Of a stretch of DNA of 38,981 nt, positions 32,883 to 38,981 are shown one piece after another; positions within the stretch are counted from its first letter, which is position 1; each line of letters begins with the position of its first letter. Source of the DNA: Chloroflexota bacterium (GTDB lineage Bacteria > Chloroflexota > Anaerolineae > Anaerolineales > Villigracilaceae); assembly GCA_016235445.1 (NCBI GenBank), contig JACRLB010000023.1, forward strand, positions 1-38,981. The letters are read 5' to 3'. Made by a program: the position numbers and the translations under genes. A model generated the notes under the pieces. It was not told where the DNA came from. It made no database searches and saw only the letters and a program-made list of their open reading frames with translations.

Positions 32883-34574
32883 TTACCTCCAGGGACGATG
32901 GCCGCGGGCAAGGAACAGGATATAGAAAAGGGCAAGCCCCGAACCGCCAAGCAAGGCCTGTCCAATCGCGGGGTGGGCATCATAAAGAACAGCCCCTGAA
33001 ACCAACAGCGCAAGAAAAATGATCCCGCCCGTCAGGCGGTTCATGGAGCGTTCCAAATAGCTGATTTGAATATTCATCATCGGCATTTGCACGTTCAACT
33101 CACCGCGTTCGATCCTGCCGAGCACACGTTCTGTCCTGCCTGGAATTGCCAGCAGTGTTTTAAAGAGACTCCCCGCCTCATCAAAAAAGACATCCCATTG
33201 AGAGCCGCCATCGCCCTCTGCAAGTTTTTTTGCATAAGGAGCCAGGCCTTCCCACAAGTTGAATTCTGCGTGCAACCCAGTACACATCCCCGATAGAATT
33301 CCGATTGTTCTGCCAAGCAGTAAAAGGTTTTCGGGCAATTGAAAAGGCATGTTCAACATCAACTCGCGGAATTGCAGGCCAAACTTCATCATCTCGCTGT
33401 GCTCGATGCTCCGCAATTCGCTCATGTTCATGCCCCAAAAACGGTCGAACAATTGCGCGCCTGCCTCTTCCAACAATTTCAAGTTCGTATTCGGAAGCAG
33501 TACCCCCAACGTCTGATACGCCTTCACCAGCCGCTGAGAATCCTGCAAGCCAACCGAAATCACCGCCTCGCGCAGTCCCTCCATCAAACGCTCGGGCATT
33601 CTCCCCACCATGCCAAAATCCACAAAGGTCAGCCGCCAGGCCGTGGAACCGTCCTTCTTTTTTTCAGGCAAAGGCGAAACAAAAATATTGCCAGGGTGCG
33701 GGTCGGCGTGAAAAAAACCATCTTCAAAGATTTGCTTCAAATAGACTTTGAACAAAACCTGCGCCACATCCGCGCGATTAATTCCCGCCGCTGTAATGGC
33801 CTCATAATCTGTGATCTTGATCGCGGATACGTCTTCCAAAGTCAACACACGGCGACTGGTATGATTCCAAACCACACGCGGGACATAGACGCTTCCATCA
33901 TCCTTGAAGCTGGCGGCAAAAACTTCAGCATTTTTTCCCTCTGACAAATAATCCATCTCTTCGCGCAGGGTGGACGAAAACTCCTCCACAATGGCAGGGA
34001 CGTTGGCCCTGTCACTTACGGGACGATAACGCTTCAGCCAGCCCCCCACCACGCGAATGGCAGACATATCCACTGCCACAATCTGCTCGATGTGCGGACG
34101 CAGCGCCTTGACCACCACGTTTTTATAGCCAAGCATCTCGGCTTCCTGCGCGTTCAACTCTGCGCGATGGACTTGTCCCAACGACGCGGCGGCGAGAGGA
34201 GATTCTTCAAAGGTGAGGAAAATGTCACTTAACGAGGAACCAAGCTCCAGTTCGGTTTGGAGGCGGATGGATTCAAAATCCACAGGCGGCACTTCATCCT
34301 GCAATCCTGCCAACTCATCCGTAATCTCAGGCGGAAGCACATCCAAACGCGCAGACAAGAACTGCCCAACCTTGATCATCACGCCGCCCATGCGAATGGC
34401 GAGCGCGCGAAAACGAACCGCGATGTTGCGCAAACGCTGGGGGCGGGTATTTTTTGCGAGAAAACCCAACCCGATGCGGCGCAACAAAATATCCCAAAAT
34501 ACAATACCCATCACCACGCGCGCAAAAAATAAAACAATGCGCCAATAACGCATTCGTAAGTTTGTAGATTTCAT
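32883..34574 (-). CDS. ubiB: UbiB/ABC1 (ADCK)-family atypical kinase
   Basis: A 563-residue protein of the UbiB family, linked to quinone synthesis or membrane lipid handling. The KxGQ motif is in 'MIKVGQFLSARLDVLPPEI', the Ala-rich loop in 'LAAASLGQVHRAEL', the catalytic part in 'FFHADPHPGNIF', and the metal motif in 'FVDFGMVGRM'. Two hydrophobic helices at the C-terminus (about 515-560) place it in the membrane; there is a further one near 15-30. ATG 34574 is chosen because GGAGG lies before it; the start at 34610 lacks that. Substrate is unknown in the family. With the men genes in the window a role in menaquinone is plausible but unproven. Confidence 0.92.
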   Translation of the reverse strand: MKSTNLRMRYWRIVLFFARVVMGIVFWDILLRRIGLGFLAKNTRPQRLRNIAVRFRALAIRMGGVMIKVGQFLSARLDVLPPEITDELAGLQDEVPPVDFESIRLQTELELGSSLSDIFLTFEESPLAAASLGQVHRAELNAQEAEMLGYKNVVVKALRPHIEQIVAVDMSAIRVVGGWLKRYRPVSDRANVPAIVEEFSSTLREEMDYLSEGKNAEVFAASFKDDGSVYVPRVVWNHTSRRVLTLEDVSAIKITDYEAITAAGINRADVAQVLFKVYLKQIFEDGFFHADPHPGNIFVSPLPEKKKDGSTAWRLTFVDFGMVGRMPERLMEGLREAVISVGLQDSQRLVKAYQTLGVLLPNTNLKLLEEAGAQLFDRFWGMNMSELRSIEHSEMMKFGLQFRELMLNMPFQLPENLLLLGRTIGILSGMCTGLHAEFNLWEGLAPYAKKLAEGDGGSQWDVFFDEAGSLFKTLLAIPGRTERVLGRIERGELNVQMPMMNIQISYLERSMNRLTGGIIFLALLVSGAVLYDAHPAIGQALLGGSGLALFYILFLARGHRPWR

Positions 34575-34610
34575 GAAGCCTCCGTGAAGTTCCATTGTAG
34601 CCTGTTTCAC

Positions 34611-34951
34611 GTTCAGCTTGAGCGGGACGCGGGATATGTGTGCAAGAAAAGGATTTCAGGGGAGGCAGATTGTTCGCTGGGCTGTGAAAACCCCTCACCC
34701 TGCCCTCTACCCTTACGGGCACACGTCCCTCAGGGAGAGGGGGGAGTCGACACGGCGAAAAGTCTTCATACTTGGGGTGAGGGAAAAGGGGAGCGCTGAC
34801 AACCTTTGCATGCACACCAGGATAAAGTTCGGAATCGAATGTGTTATTTCCGATAACATCTATTGTCCACGAGGCTGTTTTCTGTTTATTTGAAATCCCA
34901 CGAAGACCATCTTGAATATTGGAAATCCAGTAATTGCAATTGTATTGTCAC
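34611..34951. other. Gene-free region holding a CCCTCACCC repeat
   Basis: The main feature is the repeat at 34691-34783 described separately. The remaining AT-rich part up to the promoter of the Delta-60 gene shows no convincing coding potential. Confidence 0.55.
34691..34783. repeat. Solo relative of the DUF559-flanking repeat
   Basis: CCCCTCACCCTGCCCTCTAC at the left, CAGGGAGAGG in the middle and GGGTGAGGG (34775-34783) at the right. It resembles the repeats at 16419 and 16843 but has no gene between its ends. Confidence 0.65.
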
Positions 34952-34980
34952 TTGAATTCCATCTCTCGAATTCTTAGAAT
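34952..34980 (+). promoter_or_regulatory. Promoter of the Delta-60 repeat gene
   Basis: TTGAAT (34952-34957) and TAGAAT (34975-34980) with 17 nt between, about 30 nt before the ATG. Confidence 0.55.
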
Positions 34981-35010
34981 GTAGTTGAGTCAATCGAAAG
35001 GAAGATAAAT

Positions 35011-36873
35011 ATGAGAAACAAAATTTCAATCTTCAAAAAGAGTCGCCGCATATCCCTTACGCTGGCGATTGTCACTGCCTTGCTTGTGTTCACAAGCGCA
35101 CTGGCCGCGGACGAGATGTTGGATCCAAATTTTGGAACAAACGGAATCGTGATGTCCAGTTTCGAGGGCATTAATAACTTCACCAGCCGCGTCATCCTGC
35201 AAACGGACGGCAAAATTATCATGTCGGGGTATTATCAGAACTCAACTCCTTTCGTTGCCCGTTATAACAGCAACGGCACAGTAGACACATCCTTCGGGAT
35301 AAATGGCAGTTTCACCCCCACAATCGGCGCATTCTCAGGCTCTCGAGTTGCAATCCAGTCAGACGGGAAACTGATCGTGGCGGGGTCGAGCAATGATAGT
35401 TTTGCCGTTGCCCGGTACGACAGCAATGGCATAAGTCTTGATGGCAGTTTTGGCGTAAATGGAGTCGCGAAAATTCCTTCCGATTCTGGAGATTCCCGCT
35501 ACCGAATTAGCGACCTTGTCATCCAGGCCGATCAAAGGATCATCGTGGTTGGCACTCATAGCAATCAAGGGAATTTCACCAACTTCGCCATCGCTCGATT
35601 CAACACGGACGGCACGCAGGACTTCTTCAGAATAATTGACAAGGTGGATTTTCCGAACAACCGCTTTAACAGTTGCGCGGCGGTTGCCATTCAAACAGAC
35701 GGAAAAATTGTCATGTCAGGAAGTATGCTGGACGATGATGCCCATGAACAAATCTCGCTTGCGCGGCTCAATCAGGATGGTTCGTTCGACACATCCAGCT
35801 TTGGTACAAACGGAAAGGGAACCGTTACCGCCGCACTTCCTGATTTTATTCACGGCAGTGGCGCTCTTGCCCTCCAGCAAAACGGCAAGATCGTTGTGGC
35901 GGGAACCGTAGCCAACGACGCTAACACCATCGAAAATCCAGCCCTGGCGCGTTTCAACAGCAACGGCGCGCTGGACACCACATTTGGAGGGACTGGGATA
36001 GTCACAACAGATTTCGGCAGTCACGAAAAAGGATCCGATCTTCTCATCCAGCCAGATGGAAAGATAATCCTGGTCGGAACAATATATGCATCCAATTTTT
36101 CCGATATTCTGCTTGTTCGCTATAACAGCGATGGCACTCTGGACAATTCATTCGGCGAGAACGGAAAAATAATAAAAGACCTTGGAAGCGCGCCTGATTT
36201 TGGAAATGGAATTACCATTCAGCCAGATGGAATGATTGTTGTGGCCGGCTCCAGCAACGGGCGGGCGTTCCTGGCGCGTTATATTTTGGAAGTCTCCACT
36301 CATCAAACGGTTTCCACCACATTCAAATCCAGAGGTGTCCATGACGGCTGGGTACTCGAAGCGGGCGAGAACAGCAACAGCGGAGGATCGCTCGATAGAT
36401 TGGCAACCACCTTCAACGTCGGGGATGATGCGCGCGATCGGCAATATCGAAGCATCCTATCCTTCAACACCGCATCCCTTCCAGACAACGCCGTCATCAT
36501 GTCAGCCCATTTGGATATCAAGAGACAAAGTTTTGTCGGCGTCAACCCCTTCACGACACATGGCGATCTTTTAATGGATATTCGCGCTGGAACATTTAGC
36601 AACAATCTTAATTTGCAAACAAGCGACTTTAACTCAGCAGGCTCCCCGGGCACCAGCCAGGAACGCTTCGCTCCCTTAACTTCGAGCTGGTACACCACCC
36701 AGTTCAGCTCCGCCAACCTGAGATTCATCAACAAGTACGGAATAACGCAGTTTCGCCTGCTCTTCGCAAAAGACGATAACGATGATATGGGCGCCGATTA
36801 TATAAAATTCTTCTCGGGCAACTCGGTGAATGGAAACCTTCCCAAATTAATCATCGGCTATTTTGTGCCGTAA
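35011..36873 (+). CDS. Exported Delta-60 repeat protein with C-terminal lectin-like domain
   Basis: A 620-residue secreted protein. The signal peptide is clear: basic 'MRNKISIFKKSRR', hydrophobic 'LTLAIVTALLVFTSALAA', then a signal peptidase I site after ALA. Residues about 36-425 hold six full and one partial Delta-60 repeats, each with 'DGKI(I/V)..G' and 'ARxNSNGTxDxSFGxNG', predicted to form a beta-propeller. The C-terminal 190 residues ('VLEAGENSNSGGSLDRLATT', 'RSILSFNTASLPDNAVIMSA', 'LPKLIIGYF') look like a DNRLRE/CBM96-type beta-sandwich. No anchor motif or lipobox is seen. AAGGAAG precedes the ATG. Ligand unknown, possibly polysaccharide or surface binding. Confidence 0.85.
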   Translation: MRNKISIFKKSRRISLTLAIVTALLVFTSALAADEMLDPNFGTNGIVMSSFEGINNFTSRVILQTDGKIIMSGYYQNSTPFVARYNSNGTVDTSFGINGSFTPTIGAFSGSRVAIQSDGKLIVAGSSNDSFAVARYDSNGISLDGSFGVNGVAKIPSDSGDSRYRISDLVIQADQRIIVVGTHSNQGNFTNFAIARFNTDGTQDFFRIIDKVDFPNNRFNSCAAVAIQTDGKIVMSGSMLDDDAHEQISLARLNQDGSFDTSSFGTNGKGTVTAALPDFIHGSGALALQQNGKIVVAGTVANDANTIENPALARFNSNGALDTTFGGTGIVTTDFGSHEKGSDLLIQPDGKIILVGTIYASNFSDILLVRYNSDGTLDNSFGENGKIIKDLGSAPDFGNGITIQPDGMIVVAGSSNGRAFLARYILEVSTHQTVSTTFKSRGVHDGWVLEAGENSNSGGSLDRLATTFNVGDDARDRQYRSILSFNTASLPDNAVIMSAHLDIKRQSFVGVNPFTTHGDLLMDIRAGTFSNNLNLQTSDFNSAGSPGTSQERFAPLTSSWYTTQFSSANLRFINKYGITQFRLLFAKDDNDDMGADYIKFFSGNSVNGNLPKLIIGYFVP

Positions 36874-37008
36874 TCAGAGTATTTCCTAACCTCGACCACA
36901 CCTTTGTGCGTGGAGGTTACATCCGCGAAGAAGAAGTTGATCCTTGCGTAAAATTCAGGCAGGGAATGTTTTGTTTTCACAGGGCAAATCCCAGCATTCT
37001 CCCAACTC
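36874..37008. other. Gene-free stretch before the 49-residue gene
   Basis: An imperfect hairpin (AACCTC 36888-36893 with GAGGTT 36913-36918) follows the Delta-60 gene without a T-tract. Nothing else recognised. Confidence 0.45.
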
Positions 37009-37024
37009 CGTAGTACAATGAAAT
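37009..37024 (+). promoter_or_regulatory. Shared CGTAGTACAATGAAAT element, copy 1
   Basis: TACAAT (37014-37019) resembles a -10 box. The same 16 bases recur at 37459-37474 before csbD. No TTGACA-like -35 is visible, so an alternative sigma factor or an activator is possible. The leader to the ATG would be about 170 nt. Confidence 0.5.
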
Positions 37025-37197
37025 CAGGTTAGCAGATGGCAAATTGCATATACGCGGGGGATTTGAAGTATCGCTTGTAAGCAGTCCAACGAAAGCCTCA
37101 CCACATCGGAACATCGAACAGCCGCCGCCTTGCAAGAGGCGCGTTGGCTATTTAAGTCCGAATCAAAATAGAAGCGACATTCAAAGGAGTAAGTTAA

Positions 37198-37347
37198 ATG
37201 AACGCAACCCCAACACCCGCCAAGACCAAAGCCAAACGCCCTTCCAAAGGGATGGCCAAGCATACCCGCCTGGTAAAACAGGAAGCCCGCAAGAACAGCG
37301 TCCCTGGCACGGTGGTCAAAAAAGGCAAACGCCCCGCAGTAAAGTAA
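37198..37347 (+). CDS. 49-residue Lys-rich basic protein
   Basis: ATG 37198 to TAA 37347, with AAGGAG eight bases upstream. The protein begins 'MNATPTPAKTKAKRPSKGMA' and holds 15 Lys or Arg among 49 residues, with almost no acidic residues. It resembles small nucleic-acid- or ribosome-binding proteins, but no family is recognised. It is a self-contained unit with the shared upstream element and a strong terminator. A longer frame (37044-37352) overlaps it in a different phase and has no ribosome binding site. Confidence 0.7.
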   Translation: MNATPTPAKTKAKRPSKGMAKHTRLVKQEARKNSVPGTVVKKGKRPAVK

Positions 37348-37361
37348 GTTGATCCACAAAC

Positions 37362-37401
37362 AAAAACGGTCTCGCTGAGATTACCCTCCGAGACCGTTTT
37401 T
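37362..37401 (+). terminator. Terminator of the basic-protein gene
   Basis: AAAAACGGTCTCG and CGAGACCGTTTTT form a perfect 13-bp stem with a 14-nt loop, ending in TTTTT. The stem is almost the same as that after csbD. Confidence 0.9.
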
Positions 37402-37458
37402 CAATTCAAAGGCAGAAAACAAAACTGCCCTTGCAAAATCGCGCTATTATCTCTGGTA

Positions 37459-37474
37459 CGTAGTACAATGAAAT
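37459..37474 (+). promoter_or_regulatory. Shared CGTAGTACAATGAAAT element, copy 2
   Basis: Identical to 37009-37024. TACAAT at 37464-37469. About 115 nt before the csbD start. Confidence 0.5.
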
Positions 37475-37589
37475 TCGATTTTGAGTTTGAAAATTTTGTT
37501 TTGCCTGTTCCCGGGGGAAATGAACGGTCGCTTGAAAACGAAATCACGAAAACTCCCAATAGAAAAAGCGCTGTCCCAAGGAGAATCGC

Positions 37590-37823
37590 ATGATGAACAA
37601 AGCTATATTCGAGGAAAAGTGGAGTCAAATCCGCGGGCAGATCAATGCCAAATGGAGCCTGATGGTCGAGTACGACCTGGTCAAAGTGGACAAGGCGGAT
37701 GTGAAGTTCGATAAATTTGTCACCATGCTTCAGGTTAAATATGGGTATACCCGCCAGAAAGCCAGGGAGGAAATTGCAAATCTCTGGTCTGAGTATGAGG
37801 CGAAAAACAAGAGCGCGAAATAG
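37590..37823 (+). CDS. CsbD-like stress protein
   Basis: A 77-residue protein with 'FEEKWSQIRGQINAKWSLMV' and 'DLVKVDKADVKFDKFVTMLQ', then 'KYGYTRQKAREEIANLWSEY', the order of the CsbD family ('GKWKQLKGKVKEKWG...', 'YGISREEAEKEV'). CsbD is a general stress protein in Bacillus under sigma B control; its molecular function is unknown. AAGGAG lies upstream of ATG 37590. It has its own copy of the CGTAGTACAATGAAAT element and its own terminator, so it is probably induced by stress together with the basic protein. Confidence 0.85.
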   Translation: MMNKAIFEEKWSQIRGQINAKWSLMVEYDLVKVDKADVKFDKFVTMLQVKYGYTRQKAREEIANLWSEYEAKNKSAK

Positions 37824-37838
37824 AGGGTCACTCAACCC

Positions 37839-37877
37839 AAAACGGTCTCGGACTTGATGTCAACGAGACTGTTTTTT
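37839..37877 (+). terminator. Terminator of csbD-like gene
   Basis: AAAACGGTCTCG (37839-37850) and CGAGACTGTTTT (37864-37875) with one G-U pair, ending in seven T. It matches the terminator at 37362-37401. Confidence 0.88.
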
Positions 37878-38130
37878 TAATTGGCACGCAAATCAACAAT
37901 TCATCTTACTCAAATCTTCTCGTACCGCAATACCTCTGCGCAAAGAGTACGCAGCGATTGGCAGTGTATCAAAATTCTTAACGCGAACGGCGCGAATTCA
38001 ACGAATGTCGAAAACATTCGCGTCATTCGTTGAATTTGCAAAATCCGCGTTTTGCTTTTCACATTGAGTCTATACATAAGCCCTGGGTTTTTAGGCGCAA
38101 ATGCGCGGCGTTGATTGTGAAATATAAGAT
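37878..38130. other. Gene-free region with a palindrome
   Basis: The only clear structure is the inverted repeat at 37992-38039 and a partial GTACCGCAA motif near 37920. No gene seen. Confidence 0.5.
37992..38039. repeat. Palindrome with GCGAATTCAACGAATG arms
   Basis: Arms 37992-38007 and 38024-38039 pair over 16 bp with one mismatch and a 16-nt loop containing CATTCG. Confidence 0.75.
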
Positions 38131-38159
38131 TTGACTTCACTACTTGATAATGCTACAAT
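38131..38159 (+). promoter_or_regulatory. Strong promoter of the cytochrome lipoprotein gene
   Basis: TTGACT (38131-38136) and TGC-TACAAT (38154-38159) with 17 nt between: a near-consensus promoter with an extended -10. Confidence 0.7.
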
Positions 38160-38165
38160 GCGCGC

Positions 38166-38444
38166 CACTCATTATAGACAGCATTGTTAACAACAAAAAA
38201 ATGCGGCGCTATTTAATTTAATCTGGTGCGGGAATTTTTTAAGCGGCAACCCACTCTTTATTCGTAAATCCTATCAGCAAATTTACAACTCCAATTACCG
38301 GTAACGATATCTTATTTTTTGTGTTTATTATAGATAATGTCTGCCTTTTTGGTTGGCTAACATTATTCCCAGGAGGTGCGCTGTAAAAAATAAAGTATGA
38401 GGTTGTTTTCTGTTATTTTACCCAACTAGAGAAGGAGAATAGAA
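38166..38444 (+). other. Long 5' leader of the cytochrome gene
   Basis: About 280 nt without a gene. It holds short palindromes TTGTTAACAA (38184-38193) and TTACCGGTAA (38295-38304). No known riboswitch was recognised. Confidence 0.45.
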
Positions 38445-38981
38445 ATGCTACACTCGTTATTTCACAAGAGGGCGCATGGGATGAAGAGAGGAGTTATCCT
38501 GCTTCTAACCACCCTTATAGGAAGCGCGCTCATTGGCGCTTGCGCCAGCGGAGCCTTGCCCACAGCCCCGCCAACTGAGCCGCCCCCCTTGCCCACGCCG
38601 ACAGAACCGCCAGCCCTCGAAACGCAAACCCTGGATGCAACTTCAGGCGCAGCAGCCAAGGCTGTTGACTTGATCGGCGCCTGGGTAAATGCTGGCGCAC
38701 CCGAAACAGATGCATTTGAATACACTGGCGTGGATGGAAAAACCTACACAGGTGACTTTCAAACAGACGTTCTTCCGCTGTTCACCCAAAATGGCGTCTG
38801 GTACGAAGGCTCGCAAGCCTGCACAGGCTGTCACTTTGGTAATACCGAAAACTCGTACCATGAAATGGACCTCACCACCTACGAAGGCATCCTCACTGGT
38901 GCAGATTCGCTCTCCTCACCTCCCGGTGTCTCCATCCTCGGCGCAAGTGCAGTGGGCGCAACTGATTTCGATTGGAGTCAC
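38445..38981 (+). CDS. Cytochrome c-type lipoprotein (partial)
   Basis: The frame opens at ATG 38445 (AGGAG upstream) and continues past the window edge, 179 codons visible. The N-terminus has basic 'MKRGVILLLTTLIGSALIGA' then Cys33, a lipobox (IGAC), so it is a lipoprotein anchored outside the membrane. A Pro/Thr-rich linker ('PTAPPTEPPPLPTPTEPP') follows. Residues 126-130 are CTGCH, a CxxCH haem c site, in 'GSQACTGCHFGNTENSYHE', preceded by 'VLPLFTQNGVWYEGSQ', a pattern of c-type haem domains. Its role is probably extracellular electron transfer in the respiratory chain, in line with menaquinone use. Further haem sites may lie downstream. Confidence 0.8.
   Translation, partial: MLHSLFHKRAHGMKRGVILLLTTLIGSALIGACASGALPTAPPTEPPPLPTPTEPPALETQTLDATSGAAAKAVDLIGAWVNAGAPETDAFEYTGVDGKTYTGDFQTDVLPLFTQNGVWYEGSQACTGCHFGNTENSYHEMDLTTYEGILTGADSLSSPPGVSILGASAVGATDFDWSH

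Noticed and set aside
33339-33944. 201-residue plus-strand open frame
   Set aside because: Antisense to ubiB; composition reflects the opposite strand.
37044-37352. 102-residue open frame
   Set aside because: Different phase from the 49-residue gene, no ribosome binding site, low-quality composition.
38184-38193. TTGTTAACAA as a Rex-type redox operator
   Set aside because: The palindrome is too short and does not match the longer Rex consensus; no second site found.
38166-38444. Riboswitch in the cytochrome leader
   Set aside because: No conserved riboswitch core was recognised by eye.

Overview
The window looks like a piece of a Chloroflexi chromosome, most likely class Anaerolineae. This is inferred from the gene content: a complete-looking late menaquinone operon, a CcrM-like methylase, an SPFH protein, Delta-60 repeats, a moderately GC-rich coding style, and a very heavy load of short interspersed repeats. 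No rRNA, tRNA or CRISPR array was seen.

Layout. (1) 1-413: the tail of an IS630-like transposase, then a terminator, a promoter and a dyad operator. (2) 414-10157: a menaquinone region. A TetR regulator, menF, menD, menB, a small membrane protein, menE, a DAHP synthase (aroF type) and menH run in one direction with 4-bp overlaps or 1-2 bp gaps in most places. menA is on the opposite strand, its end overlapping menH, and menG (ubiE) diverges from menA. menC is not present. A hot-dog thioesterase at 11370 is a candidate for the DHNA-CoA thioesterase step. (3) 10347-12956: a 2-hydroxyacid dehydrogenase diverging from the thioesterase, then the FAD subunit of a molybdenum hydroxylase and a small unknown gene. 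(4) 13193-19809: the ABC-F protein Uup, a DUF6922-like small protein, a CcrM-like GANTC methylase, a DUF559 nuclease-like gene bounded by inverted repeats, and a PreP-like M16C peptidase. (5) 19964-20686: a REP-associated tyrosine transposase (RAYT) between two perfect 28-bp palindromes. (6) 20698-28518: a fused Fe-S/Mo hydroxylase of the XdhD type, an HD-GYP sensor, a CBS-containing inorganic pyrophosphatase, a nucleotidyltransferase with a broken HEPN partner, a MazG-like protein and an XdhC-type molybdenum cofactor chaperone. (7) 28951-34574: SPFH protein with a DNA-binding tail, an MntA/HepT pair, the NAD(P)H-hydrate repair enzyme, a small helical protein and a UbiB-family kinase. (8) 35011-end: an exported Delta-60 repeat protein, two small genes with matching promoters and terminators (a 49-residue basic protein and a CsbD-like protein), and the start of a cytochrome c lipoprotein that runs off the window.

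How the genes fit together. The men genes convert chorismate to menaquinone, and the embedded DAHP synthase would feed the same pathway from the top. A TetR protein with an operator next to its own start probably controls the operon. The molybdenum hydroxylase is split over three places (FAD subunit at 11.9 kb, Fe-S/Mo subunit at 20.7 kb, XdhC at 27.7 kb), with unrelated genes and repeats between.

The most unusual feature is the repeat load. At least five kinds of short repeat occur: RAYT-linked palindromes, heptamer arrays, octamer arrays, 'CCTTCG..GCTCAGGGC' elements and long-stem palindromes. Many lie inside genes without breaking the reading frame (menE, the two hydroxylase subunits, the 2-hydroxyacid dehydrogenase), and several supply the stop codon of a gene (menD, menE, methylase, DUF559, 2-hydroxyacid dehydrogenase). 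All functional assignments come from reading motifs; no database search was run.
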